From assembly GCA_016110215.1 (NCBI GenBank), contig JADWQD010000008.1, forward strand, positions 1,798,001 to 1,862,000: a stretch of DNA of 64,000 bases, read 5' to 3'. Source of the DNA: Capronia americana (Eukaryota; Ascomycota; Eurotiomycetes; Chaetothyriales; Herpotrichiellaceae). Every line of letters starts with the position of its first letter. Position 1 is the stretch's first letter. A program made the translations under genes and the position numbers. The notes beneath the pieces were generated by a model that saw nothing but the letters and a program-made list of their open reading frames with translations, made no database searches and had not been told where the DNA came from. Below are positions 24,180 to 35,402 of this stretch, one piece after another.

Positions 24180-24417
24180 TGTTCCGTAGAGGAGCGTGCT
24201 CACAGACGCGACGCAACCACAGCTTCAGATGAGTTGTCGAAGTGAAGCTGATAACAAGTTTGCGGCTGACCGAGGCGGGGCTCAATTACGGTAAAGCACG
24301 CGCCCACCTTCCGCCTTCTGTCTTGTATTCATTCCTTGACTCACTTCATGATTAAAAGGCAACACATTACCAACACCTCGGTGATATCCCCCATCAGTCT
24401 CTTTGATGCCCTGACGA

Positions 24418-26890
24418 ATGATAATGTCGCTGCAGCCAGGCAAGTTCTCTTTCTCCGAGGACCGTCTCCGCGCCGTATGGAGCGACCCCGAAAACGGCCA
24501 GCGACGTGGCGGATATGAACTTCACACCCTCATCAACCACGACTCCGAACACGGCCTTCCGAGCGCTGGACGGGCAAAGGAACTTTGCCTCAAGCTGTAT
24601 GAAGATACTGCGGATCCTCAGCTCCATGTGACGCGGCTGGACAAAAGCTATAGCGATACGTACTGGCTAGGGAGCCTGGGAAAGGCGGTCGCAGTAGAGC
24701 AGCAGGCATGTCCGCCGTTTTCGTCTCGTACAAGCCGGAGCACAGCGTGAAAGGGAGCTGACGCCCGTATGCGCGAAGGTCTTCGATCGGGCAACGGAGA
24801 TTCTCCGTCAGCTACCCGTCACGTCGCCGACCATTCTTGGCGCCCTTCCCTTTCAGGGCCCGTTTGACGACGGATATGTGATGCCAATTACACGGCATGA
24901 CGTCCGGTCTGATATGGTCCCGGAGCCAGTATGGGAGACGTTACTGACAGTCAGACACGTGGATACAATTGTCCTTCGACTTGTTTTGTGTATTGCCCAA
25001 GCGGAATTTTCCCGGCAATATGGCCCACCACCCTTGGTACGTCTCCTCAACGCCACCATCTACCTCCTTAGGGCGTGTCTAGATCTGGCATCCGAGAAGC
25101 GTGGGCACGAGCAGAGATGGACAGTGGTTTGTGCGTTCCTGTGGACATCCTGGCAGAGGATTCTGATGCTGCACTTGCGATCTGTTGTTGGCCGCCAACT
25201 CCAGGGCTTCGACTACAATATCAGGGGGCTGAACTCGATAAGGGCTCAAGACCTTTTGCCCGAGATATTCGAACACCGTAGAAATGTCCAGCAAGCTGAC
25301 CTCGAGGCCACTCCGTATCTTTGTGCATGGGCTTATCGAAATCTTATCGAAGACCGGGCATGTATTTCGACAGACATGCGCCACATTGCGCAGGACCTTC
25401 ACGATTGCTTCGGTGACAGGAAAGCCGCCTGCAACACCGGACCTAAGCAGTGTGACGGGCTGTCGTCGATTTCTTGTGGTCGTTTCGAGAACACAACGGT
25501 CGTTAACCAGTCTATGCACACGTCGAGATGCTCAGGAAGCTGTCAAAGGTTATATTGGTCCCGCGACTCATTTGTCGCAGTGTCCGGACCGAAAGCCATT
25601 GACATCGACGCTACCAGTGGAAGCGGCCTGCGCTACTGCCAGGTCACGGGAAAGACCCTCGCAATATCACATATCTGGAGTCACGGCCAAGGAGGACGAC
25701 CTGACCAGGATGGGCCCGAGGGTACAGGATTTAACACGTGTTTGCATCAGCGGTACTCTGAGATCTCTGTCTCGCTCGGCTGCTCGTCGTATTGGATGGA
25801 TACTCCATGCATCCCGAGCGAGAAAGGTCTGAGAAAGGAATGCATCGCCAACATCAACCGGATATTCACTACGAGCGAAATCACGCTTATCTGCGATAGA
25901 GATCTAATGTCGATTGACATCACCGGCTCGACCGTGGAAGCGTTCGAGAAGCTGCTTGCAACTCTCCTCGTGTCCGACTGGAACATGAGGGCCTGGACGT
26001 TGCTCGAGTCGATGCGCGGAAGGAGTTCGCTCTATCTCCTCTGTGCAGACGACAGAATCGTCAAGCTATACGACGTGCTACAAGCAGTGTATCAGAAGGG
26101 GAGCGCTGACATAGTCGTCCCATACCTGACTCGGGCGTACCTTCTTCCGCCCGATGATATAACGGACATCGAGCTCTTCGAGGGCGCAGGCTCCGTGGCT
26201 ACGGAAGAAGATCGTCAGCTCGCAGAAGGATTCATCAGTGTGGGCGAGGCCGCCGTCCTGCTCAGCCATCGACACGCAACTCGCGATGAAGACGACGTGC
26301 TCATCTGGAATCTGTTGATCGGCGATGTCGCTAGGCAAGATGCCGCCGAAATGTGGAAACGGCAAATAGGCATGAAGATATCGACGGGTGCGCTGGTTTC
26401 AAGCGCGCCACGATTGCAGAATGTCGCAGGTTTCCACTGGGCACCGTCCCGCCCGACCCTGCCTCGAAGATCCACGACCAGCACCGCGCCCGCGACCGCG
26501 CATGACAAGACCTTTCTCGCATACGACGGCGGCGACGCCAAGGACGCAGAGATCACGGCTGCAGGCTTGCGTGGCAAATGGTTGACCCGTCATTTCACCA
26601 CCGCCGACGTCCACGACATGCTGGATTCGGTGAGAGAGAACAGTGCTGATGGAAAACTGGCCGTGATCGCGAAGCGGTATACTTCAGACTTCGCCCATGG
26701 TATCCTGCTGCAGGTGTGTCCGACAAGAGGCCCCGTCAACGTCCCCCTCCCGTACCAGGGCTCCAACAACCACGTCCTGGTGGTCTGTGGATCTCACGAC
26801 GGACTAGGATGGGAATGGCGAGGTGTATACGAGTGGGAAAGGGCGTGTCCGTTGCCGGCGTTTAGCGTCGAGGAGATTCTGCTCATTTGA
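24418..26890 (+). CDS. HET-domain (heterokaryon incompatibility) protein
   Basis: Two exons, 24418-24693 and 24746-26890, 806 residues (804 if the second ATG at 24424 is used). The 52-base intron has a GTAGAG donor and CACAG acceptor and is needed to join two frames; a GC donor at 24706 would also keep the frame but gives only 40 bases. The N-terminal 390 residues are helical with no named domain and turn Cys-rich before the HET region (CNTGPKQCDG, SRCSGSCQ). The HET signature starts near residue 397: LAISHIWSHGQ, then a YWMDTPCIPSEKG block, AIANINRIF-like helix (ECIANINRIF), ITLICDRDL and WNMRAWTLLESMRG. HET proteins trigger programmed cell death upon non-self recognition. The C-terminus (about 300 residues) ends with a small beta-rich module containing LVVCGSHDGLGWEWRGVYEWE. 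No NACHT or WD repeats are seen. It is followed by TA-rich, probably RIP-mutated DNA. Confidence 0.85.
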
Positions 26891-28745
26891 GGGTGAGGTG
26901 CGGAGGTGCCTCGATGTATATATATACATAATCCCCGAACAGTCGTCGCCCAGGGTCATTTCGCCGACTCATCTCTCGCCGCTTTACTCTCCCGCTAACG
27001 ACTATTTAGTCGATTCGCTCCCTCATCCGCTCTCTTCTACTCCCTTCCTCTCTTTCGCGCTCCCCTTCCACTCCCTTCTGCTCCCTCACGGCTCTAGCCC
27101 GCTCCTACTATCTTCCCTTACCTGTGGGTGAGGCGCCTATTCAGACTCTAGTCTTATAGGCGCTAATATCGTGTATTTCCTGACCTTATAGTAATTTAGG
27201 AAACTCGGCTTATAAGCCCTAATAGATATAACCTCGTGCGCCTTCTAGGCTACGAGAAGTTGAAAATATTACGTGGTGTAGCGTGAAGGCTAATTAGGAG
27301 GCGATAAAATACCGTGAATAATTATTAAGGGATTTAAGGGAAAATCGCAGTCCAGTGGTGGCCGGATCGAACAATCGCTCACGCGGATTAAAAGAGGTCT
27401 TCCTAGGCTCATCGCTGTGTAACTGGGCGGGGGTCAGTTTTCGACGTCCAGAGGGGGCTATATTGGCGAGGGTGCCTTACCTGTCCCACGTGAAGAGCTT
27501 GGCCCAGAGCCTTCTCGTTAACTCATCGTGCCACAGCCATGCCAGTGATCTCTCCACCGAGAGACCATTGGTTCTAAAGCAGGTTTGGTACAGGAGACCG
27601 TCTAGAGCTCTCGGCAGATTTCATCCGCACGGTCTGTAGCTTGACGACCGTAAGAGCAGTCTCCTCGAAATCATAAGTATTCACATAATGAGAGCAGTAC
27701 TCGACCTCTTCTATCGTGGCTGAGACCGCCATGGTGGAGATTGAAGAGGTAGCAAAGGTTCAACGCGCCACCTTCACGCAGTGGGACACTCGATTCTACG
27801 CCCTGGCTTGCGGAAGAGCCAGAAGGTTTCCTCGGCAGAGCGGCAGGAGGAACTGAAACGTTGTCGAACTTGGAGCCAACCTGAGATGGTGCGAGCCGGC
27901 CTTGAAGTAAACGGTTCGCTGTGTTTGCCAGCGAAAGTGACGGATTCGAGCGGGAAGTTGTACACGGCAAACATCCTGCTGAGTCTCTATCTCCTATCCC
28001 GGATTTGGAGAGGTGACGTAGACAATGCAGACCCGGAGCTCGAAGTATCCCAACTGGATCGGAGACTGTCAGTTCGTGCTGCTAGAGCACTTCAATGACA
28101 ACAACAAGGCTGGAACACGGGCTTTGAGGAAAGGCTCAGGGGGAGCAGCCAGTCTGATTAGTTTCGTGTGGAAGGTCTTCTTGTTCGATGCTGTTGGATT
28201 TCAGGCAGTGTATGTTGGAGACTTGGGTTCGGGTGTCAAAACACAGGCAAGCATGCTGACAACTATATAAGAGTTTGTGCATCATCTGTCGCCGTTGTCT
28301 TCGTCATCGTCTCATCATCTTTCATCCTTCATCATGATTTCACTTCGGCGGTGAGCTCACAGGCGAGAGCCAAGGGCCAGAGGGATTCTGAAGGATGTCG
28401 TCGTCATCATCAGCAAGAAGTATTAGACTGAATAGAACGGGGTAGTGAGACGATAACAAGAGCGCGGAAGCAAGAGCTTCACGCGGAAGAATTCAGATGG
28501 ACTGGGAATTGAGGGATGGAGGGTAGATGCATCCCTATCTTGATCACTGCAATAGCAACGCCTCCAGAAGGCTTTCAGAGGCTAGGGAGATGGAGGAATC
28601 TCCTTTATCTAACCGCTGGGCCTACTACGGCCTTTTCATAAGGAGTAGAGTTGCATCGAAACCACGGAAACAATACATTGTGTTCCACCGGAGGCAATGA
28701 AGATAACTTTTGTGTCTGTGCACGACATCAAGTCGCGGGCTATGT
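26891..28745. other. Intergenic with RIP-like stretch and short coding-like frame
   Basis: 1.85 kb between convergent genes. From about 26990 a pyrimidine-rich tract passes into a TA-dinucleotide-rich segment up to about 27345 (separate entry). A 52-residue minus-strand frame at 27732-27574 reads like coding sequence (finding). The rest has no recognisable gene. Confidence 0.4.
26990..27345. repeat. TA-rich, RIP-like degenerate segment (possible transposon relic)
   Basis: Abrupt change of composition relative to both sides: many TA dinucleotides (TTATAG, CTAATA, TTATAAG, GATATAA, AATTATTAA) and few CA. It begins with a C/T tract of short CTCC-type repeats. This is the pattern left by repeat-induced point mutation on a former repeat. 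No ORF or terminal repeats are visible, so the element type is unknown. Confidence 0.4.
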
Positions 28746-30069
28746 CTATGTTCCCTTTAATCCAGAGTCGGATTGTACCAATATCTTGCAGTGCGTGTCT
28801 TTGCTTGCAAGAAGCTCTTCAAATCCGCCTTGGATTGTATCTTCGAGCGCTATTCTGGCGGTAATCATGACTTCGGGATTCCGGATCTTCCCTGTGGGGA
28901 GCGGCACGATAAGCAGAGTTTCGCGAGTCGCAAAGAGCAATGCACCCACCAGAAGCAATAGCATCGATGACTTGTTGAAACTCTTCTCGGTCGTAAATGT
29001 TTGACTGGACATAAGATAGACCCTTTTTGTTGAAGGTATTGGGCCAGATGGTCACCGGCTTTGCATATTTTGCGATCTCCACGACCATTGCCCGCCCGTC
29101 TGCTGCTTCAAAGGCAACATCGAGGGCAGACTGGACGCCGGCGCATTCGAAAATGATATGTGCTCCTCGCCCCTCGCTGACAGCACGTATGGATTCCACG
29201 ACGTTCTCGGACATGGGATTAAAGATTGCTGTTGCACCCACTTTTCTAGCCTGTGCACCTCGTCCCTCTGATGGCTCAGAGACGTAGATCTTCTTGACGC
29301 CCTGTGACTGCAGACACATGACAACAGCGATACCAATGGGACCTAGCTTGCTTCATAAGCTGGCATCCGCGTGTACAAACAGTTGTCTGGGTTCACCCCT
29401 ACCCGCTCCCAGTACCAGTGTTATATCGGTGGGCTTCACCTTACTCAGGCGCACAGCGTGCCAGGCTACAGCCAGCGGTTCCGTCAATGCGGCAACATCC
29501 AAAGGCACGTGCTCGGGAACCTTGTGGACGGCGATTCTTTCGACGCAAGTATACTCTTGCATGCCCCCTCCGTAGCCACTGAACCCCATGAAGCCTCGGG
29601 ATTTGCATAACCCGAAAATACCCTCTTTGCAATAGTAGCAGGTGTGGTCCATGATCGAGGGAAAGACGACCACCTTCTGGCCCACCTTGAGGTCTGTGAC
29701 TGTCTCACAGACCTCCACGACGGTGCCAGAGAATTCGTGACCTTCAAGAGACACCTAAGTTGCTAAACATGGGCAAACCAAGCCTATGAAGTGGACTCAC
29801 CGACGCCCGTGGGAAGTGTTTCACCAGTCACTGGGTGAGGAGTAAGGGGCCCATTCTTGGGTCCATGTAGGTATTCATGAAGGTCTTACAAGATCAGCGG
29901 CGCAATGGTGACAGATCCGACGATTTCAGACCCCTCGCTTACCAGAACCACAGATTCCTGACCAGGCATTTTTGATGAGAACCCAACCGGGTCGAAGTGG
30001 CGGTCTGGGTATCTCATCTAATTGAAGGGAAACCCCGTTCTGATCGCCGTGCCACCTGACCGCGCGCAT
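28746..30069 (-). CDS. Zinc-dependent butanediol/sorbitol-type dehydrogenase (MDR)
   Basis: Five exons: 30069-29943, 29884-29801, 29741-29403, 29342-28950 and 28890/28891-28746; 362 residues. It opens with MRAVRWHGDQNGVSLQLDEIP and the first zinc ligand C40 in GICGSDLHEY (joined across intron 1). Next are the GHEFSG zinc motif, a structural-zinc-like loop (HTCYYCKEGIFGLC) and GFMGFSGYGGGMQEY, typical of (R,R)-2,3-butanediol dehydrogenases. The Rossmann motif GAGPIGIAVV is restored across intron 3. The C-terminus SGKIRNPEVMITARIALEDTI is restored across intron 4. The start of exon 3 is chosen at the second acceptor (CTTGAAG) because the nearer AG gives a stop. CGS replaces the common CGT. It should oxidise a secondary alcohol or polyol with NAD+. 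A hairpin-forming element lies about 250 bases upstream of the ATG. Confidence 0.87.
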
Positions 30070-31222
30070 GTCGCCCAAATTCTTTAGAGAGGTCCTCAGC
30101 CTTGTGCGGTGTGGTCGAGTGAGGTCGAGCGATCGCTTCCAAATCCAATTCAAAACGCAGACACAGGGCTCCAAGGCGATTTGAATTTCCCAACGACCAC
30201 AACCTCGAGGTGTGTCAAGCGTAGTAGACCTAAACCATTAGGCGAAAGAGTGCCGAAAATGCCGAAAATGCCGGTACGCTGATTGCAGATTGCCGAGGAG
30301 ATTGCCCCGAATTCTGGGGGGATTGACTACCTGCACAGGCACCCCCGGCTAACAACACCGGCAATATTCCCCGCTAACCTCATTTGGGAAGGTCTAAACT
30401 GGCACGTGACGTGATGCTGCCACCCGTCCCCTGTAGAGGACTACCTAGGTTAGCCGGGAGTGCCTGTGCAGGTAGTCAATCCCGCCTAGCCCGCCTACTA
30501 TTATCTTCATCTTCGTGATCAGCTCAGGTATGGTGTCTCGCTCTCGCGTTGCCGCGATCTTTTCCAAATGAATCCATCCCATCCTATCCCAACGGACTAA
30601 TATATAATTAATTAAACTTATTCAGTCCGGTCCAACCAATGCGTCGTTTCCAGCGGGTGGTTGGTTCCTTCAGTACCTGTGGTACCTGCTCTCTTTGTCT
30701 CTGTATACCAATCTCTGCGTGCCAGCGGTGCGGCGAGTCATTCCGAGTCCTAATTAGAACGGGAGAAGGAGGACGAACGTTCATCTGTCTCACTGCCGTG
30801 TCTGTATCTGTGTCTATGCCTGTGCCTGGTGCTCGGATTGATGGGTGGTTGGGTCAAGGGACGGCCTAAGAACCCAGTCCCGAGGCCCTACACGGTTTGT
30901 TTCCTTCAATATATATCCGTAACGACGTGTGTTTTCCGCCGATCTGTACTGTACGTTGGTGCATGTCCCTCCCTTCTATTTTCACCAGTTGCTGTGACGA
31001 CCGGACAGGAGCTGCTGCTGTTGCAAGTGAATGAAATTCGTCGAATCATAATACTATGAGTAATGCTCCATCCATCAGCGACCGTGCTCCTCCCTCGTAG
31101 GCATGCTCGAACGGAGTTATCGACATGAATGACCGCGCGCCTGTGCAACATCTTACACTGTAAGAAATTCCATCCTGCCAAAGAACATCACTCCCCAATA
31201 GAAACCCAACGTCCCGGATCCC
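30070..31222. other. Intergenic: dehydrogenase promoter with inverted-repeat element
   Basis: Contains the inverted-repeat element listed separately and otherwise no recognised gene. The short frames near 30639-31181 overlap on both strands. It also holds the 3' end of the DUF3292 gene. Confidence 0.45.
30319..30483. repeat. 165-bp element with 34-bp near-perfect terminal inverted repeats
   Basis: The arms are 30319-30352 and 30450-30483. They are reverse complements with a single mismatch near the inner end. The 97-base interior has no ORF and contains an overlapping CACGTG (30403-30408) and GTGACGTGA. No clear target-site duplication was found. The size and structure fit a miniature inverted-repeat element (MITE) or a strong hairpin. 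It sits in the upstream region of the minus-strand dehydrogenase. Just beside it (about 30251-30274) are tandem copies of the 9-mer GCCGAAAAT. Confidence 0.75.
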
Positions 31223-33301
31223 TCAGCCACACCTCTTCCATTGCAACCCGCTGAACCCCACGATCTGGCTAAACACCTCATCCCTCCGTACCAAATCCAA
31301 GACAGTCCTCTTCTCTCCTTCGTACGGCACAAACTGCAGCCCCGCCTCCTCCCCACCATGACTGTTCTGCTCAGTAATCTTTTGGATACTTTTGATGTCG
31401 TCGAATAGTAGAGTCCATCCTCCGTCGTTTTCTTTATTCTCAGTACGAGAGTTTGACGTCAAATGGAGTCGATGCTGAGACTGCTTCGGGGAAAATGAGA
31501 CGGAAGTCACCAGGACGACGAGCTTGCCCGGGACATTCCTGCTGTCTTTACATGTGTATGTACCTATCATGTGGGTGTCCCTATCGACGGTGCTGAGGTT
31601 TTTGTCGGAGGTGAGGTATTGTCGAGCTTCGCTTTGCAGGCGAGAGACGGCCCATTCGGCTGGACACCTGCGGTCAGCGGAGTGCGCACCTTTTGGAGTC
31701 AGGATCAAGGACAGACAGGACTTACCATGGCTAGGGCTCTTCCACAACACCCAGGTTATCGGGCTGGCGAGCAGTCGATACCGAGGATACCGGACAGCGA
31801 TCGGTGTCAAGATGAAGAAGATTATTCCACCACCAAGAAAGCTCATTTGAACCAGGAGCCAGGTTGGCAAGAGAGTAATGACAATGAATCCAGTAAAGAG
31901 AAATCCCAATGTCACACTCGTATAGCGCGGGTTCCGCCACTCATAAAAGCTGGACGCAACAGATCAGCACGGGGCTCTCGGAAATGGCAGATGGGGGTTA
32001 CAATACTTCTGTGCCATTTCTAAAACGTCAGCAAGCCGCTCCAACCCTTCAAATACAGCTGGTCCAGCAAGCTCGATGACACGGTCGACCCATCCACGCA
32101 TGCCGTACTGCGTGATTAGATCACCCAAGTTCTGTGTTGTAGCATCTTGATTTTCAGCGTGGACGGTTGTTTCCCGCATCTTTTCCAGAGTCGGAGGATG
32201 CCAGCGTCGGTATAGGACTTTCAGAAGGACGTACAAGATCTACTCAAGTTAGCCATGACAGAAGAGGGATATTGTGACACTTACAAAAGCACGAGTGATG
32301 TAACTGTAGAACAGCAGGAAGAAATAAAGAATCATGTAGCCGAAACTTTCACCAGGGTCCTCCCAATGTGATATACTCCGAAGTTTCATGATCATTGTCT
32401 GTAGTGGCGTAGAGTCGACGATGACGCGCTCAACGCTTGATGCCAGTAATTTGCGGTCAGGCATGGGCATGTCAAACTCGGGGTCGATGTAGATCTGCGC
32501 GTTTCTTTCCAGTTCGTACTCCAGCAGCTAGAATATGTTAGTCCAAGAGAAAACGTTGGCCTTTGATCTTGGGCTTGCCTTCTGAAAATATGTCATCCAG
32601 GTCAGCTGCTTGTCTTCCGTGCCCGTCTTCGTGAATAGCGACGGTCGGGTAGGAGGCGTAGGTGTGGCTTTTATCCTCCCTAGTATCCTCACATGTCGAT
32701 CGATCGTCCACCGCACGAAGAAATCCTGCCTGAGCTGTTTCATTTGGACAAAAGTCTCATATTCGGCTTCTTCCTCAGACTTATTCGAGGCTTCCTCGAC
32801 CTCCTCAGCTTGGTGTAGAAGTTGCACATCTACGCCGTGAGCAATCTCCGACTTGGCAATACTCTCGGCGAAATCGTTCCCGCGTTGGTCCTGTATTGTG
32901 GTAATGACAGACTGGACGGGTTGGTGTATGAATTCCTTGAATGGTGGGAACTTGGGCTTCTCTTCGAATGTATTGTCCAGTCTCTGGTTTTCCACGGAGC
33001 TGTCTGGCGGCGGCGGTGCGAGGGTCGGCGCATGGTCATGGTGGTGTTCGTGCGGCTGGCTGTGTGATGCTTCATGCTTCTCATGTATGGCTGCTTTGAT
33101 TTTGCTGAGTCCGTAACGGGGATGCACAGCCGCCGAGAGGAGATTCTCCTTGACCGCTTGTCGGATCGATGGTTTCCGGTAGTCCATCGCCTCTGACGGA
33201 GGCCGGGGATCAGTGTTGTCATCCCTCTGGGGCCCCACGTCGATCTGCGCCCGGTCGAGGCCGTTGGAAGTCAAACCGAAATCGTTTATGCCCGGCGCCA
33301 T
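31223..33301 (-). CDS. DUF3292-type fungal membrane protein
   Basis: Five exons: 33301-32579, 32527-32285, 32239-32007, 31949-31726 and 31659-31223; 619 residues. The start is the ATG at 33301 (MAPGIND); an in-frame TTG three codons earlier is not used. Intron 1 (32578-32528) is of GC-AG type: exon end AAG, donor GCAAGC, acceptor TTCTAG; no GT donor nearby keeps the frame. The N-terminal third is hydrophilic and His-rich (HEKHEASHSQPHEHHHDH). Next come HVRILGRIKATPTPPTRPSLF and LLEYELERNAQIYIDPEFDMP. Membrane spans lie around 305-335 (GYMILYFFLLFYSYI..., ILYVLLKVLYRRW) and 405-455 (VTLGFLFTGFIVITLLPTWLL; GGGIIFFILTPIAV). The C-terminal domain has a GRAM/PH-like pattern (GTYTCKDSRNVPGKLVVLVTS...GWTLLFDDIKSIQKI). 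Order and length match DUF3292 proteins of unknown function, possibly ER membrane proteins. Confidence 0.8.
32528..32578 (-). other. GC-AG intron of the DUF3292 gene
   Basis: A 51-base intron with exon AAG followed by GCAAGC and ending CTAACATATTCTAG, with CTAAC as likely branch point. Removing it restores a phase-0 reading frame. The extended donor match (AG/GCAAG) is what is expected of functional GC donors. Confidence 0.75.
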
Positions 33302-33993
33302 TTCGAACAAGGAATGAGAGGACCGCTTCCTTGACCGATGTTGTCTTTAAAGTTTCATTGAGCGCAAGCTGAAGTGCTTGACCATGAATGTGAAGAAAAC
33401 CCCGCTCGGATTCCATTGTGACGTCTGGTGAGAGAAACGATGCTGTCAGAACGGACTTGGTTCACGTTTCACAGCCGTTTGCTTGATTTAACGGAAGTCG
33501 CTTCCGATGATGCCACGCCACGTGTTCTCGTTCAGATGATCTTCAGGATCTTCTCGAATAAGCGACCATGTACCTCGTAATTAACCACTAGCGCCTTAGG
33601 TCAAGGCGCAAAGGGCTGACGGCGATCTTCAGGTCAGAGGCGCTTTGTGTTGAAGCACAGCGTTATGGCCCTCGAGCTTCGACACCAAGACACAAGGAAA
33701 AGAAATGTCCTTCGGTCGCAATTCATTACCCCAATCTCGAGACATAATAACGCCACGCAAACCCACATAGGACGACCGGAACAATGGATACTTATTTGGG
33801 TTCAGGTAACATCAATATGTCATTCTTTAAGCATTTAGCTACGCGTAACTGCTTCCTGTGAATAATGCAGCCCGTTCCGAGTCATTCTTTGGCGAGCTGT
33901 TACCGGTGTTTAAGCAGTCCAGCTAACAGCACGAATGGGATACCTAGGTAGTACAGGACTCTGGTAGGAAAACCGGGTATCAAACCTGCAGTA
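33302..33993. other. Intergenic, no gene seen
   Basis: About 690 bases upstream of the DUF3292 gene and downstream of the acidic protein gene. Nothing specific was recognised. Confidence 0.45.
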
Positions 33994-34770
33994 TCAGGCT
34001 TCGTCCGACCCTTGTCTCATTTCTTCTGTCTTTGCTGCATTGGCGCGTGCAGCAAGAGCTAACGATTCATTCTGCAGGCGCAGGTTCCACAGTGCAAGAA
34101 TCCGCATTGCGAGTGCACTGTCGCGGGGCTGCTTGCCAGTGCGTTTGCGCTTGCGCTTGGATGGTGATCGGGGTGGAAATGGATGCATTGTTGGCAAAGG
34201 AGTATCAACGTGTGCTTGTTCTTGATCGGCCCCCTGATCAGCGATATCGATAGACAAGTGGTCGATATCGGTGGAAGTGTTAAGAGATGCGCCTGTGTCC
34301 GAGTCCAATTCAGCATTGTTCAGATAATCGGGTTCATTGCTTGTGTCGAGAACTGGGTCACCGGAGTCATGGACGCTGCCAATACCACCTAGAGCTGGGT
34401 TGTCAAAGTACGAAGCATCATCGTCGGACCAGAAGGATTGGACATGATCATCGTAAGCAGCTTGAAAGCTGCTCCACTCGTCCTCCCACTCACCTTCACG
34501 TTCTGAAGAGGTCGACGAAGAGGAGGAGGAGCCGGAGGATGTCGGTGAAATATCACCATCATCGGAAGTAGGGGAATTATCGCCGCCGGAGACGAGAGCG
34601 ACATCTTCACCTTCATTGCTAGACTCGCTTCGGGCACGAAGCTGCTCAGCGAGTTCCTCGATCGAGCTGAGAGGGAGAGGGAGACTGGAAGACATTCCAG
34701 GTCCCCGACTGCCTGACTGTGCCAAACCGCTGTCGGTGCTTCTAGACTCGGTCTGATCGGGAGAAGGCAT
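33994..34770 (-). CDS. Acidic Ser/Asp-rich hypothetical with basic nuclear-type motif
   Basis: Single exon, 258 residues from the ATG at 34770. The frame is open further upstream (ATG at 34986, or a GTG), but that part is Cys/Leu/Phe rich with different composition and looks like untranslated leader. The protein is mostly low complexity: Ser-rich acidic blocks (SPTSSGSSSSSSTSSERE, EWEDEWSSFQAAYDDH, SFWSDDDASYFDNPALGG), then a basic cluster SPSKRKRKRTGK that could be a nuclear localisation signal. A C-terminal helix follows (ALAMRILALWNLRLQNESLALAARANAAK). No domain is recognised. The acidic-then-basic-then-helix layout is compatible with a transcription-related or chromatin protein, but this is only inference. 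Confidence 0.55.
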   Translation of the reverse strand: MPSPDQTESRSTDSGLAQSGSRGPGMSSSLPLPLSSIEELAEQLRARSESSNEGEDVALVSGGDNSPTSDDGDISPTSSGSSSSSSTSSEREGEWEDEWSSFQAAYDDHVQSFWSDDDASYFDNPALGGIGSVHDSGDPVLDTSNEPDYLNNAELDSDTGASLNTSTDIDHLSIDIADQGADQEQAHVDTPLPTMHPFPPRSPSKRKRKRTGKQPRDSALAMRILALWNLRLQNESLALAARANAAKTEEMRQGSDEA

Positions 34771-35402
34771 GATCACTTGCCTGGCAAAGTAAACCCTCCT
34801 GGAGATCAAGATCAGCCACTTGAGGCTTGTCTCGAGCCCTGAGAAAATTTTTGCTGACTTTAAGTAGTCGAGAAAGAAAGGCACCCAACTGCCCGGGAAG
34901 CAAAGGAAGGGCTTTGTTCCCAGGCGACACAACAGCCTCATCACAGACAAACCCCCCGAGAACAAACAAAGCGACCCTTCTGCCATACACAAAGAGCAAA
35001 TTCGAGGCAATGAGCGCGGGTTGGCCCTTTGTTTCACCGCGTCACGTATTGACCCTTCATTTCAAGACAAAGAAATCGATGTTGTCTTGTTTTTCTTTGT
35101 GCTAGAAAAATGAAGTATGCATCTCGTTGACTACCCTTGTCGGATATCCGATACTGACCGAAGCCGCTAACACGTAGTTGCGGATCATGAGCAATCCGAG
35201 CCACTCTGCCTCTGCCAACAGCAACATAATCCTGCTAACGATACTCAGCTAATGCTCGATCATCAGTGACTTCAAGTTCATTTGAACACCTCCTACTGGA
35301 TATCTGACGTTCTTGTAACTCGTTGCATCCATCTGAAAGCCCCTACCCACCTGCAAGGGGCAGCTCGAAAGGTGTTTGCCTATTCCGATGAATCTGTAGG
35401 TG
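34771..35402. other. Intergenic between two minus-strand genes
   Basis: 630 bases that include the possible N-terminal extension of the acidic protein (34986-34771) and the 3' end of the WW-domain gene. Nothing else was recognised. Confidence 0.4.

Noticed and set aside
24694..24745. Frameshift in the HET-domain gene (pseudogene)
   Set aside because: A 52-base intron with GT donor and AG acceptor joins both frames without loss of sequence continuity.
34771..35037. N-terminal extension of the acidic protein
   Set aside because: Starts with GTG (or an ATG at 34986) and is Cys/Leu/Phe rich, unlike the rest; more likely a leader region.
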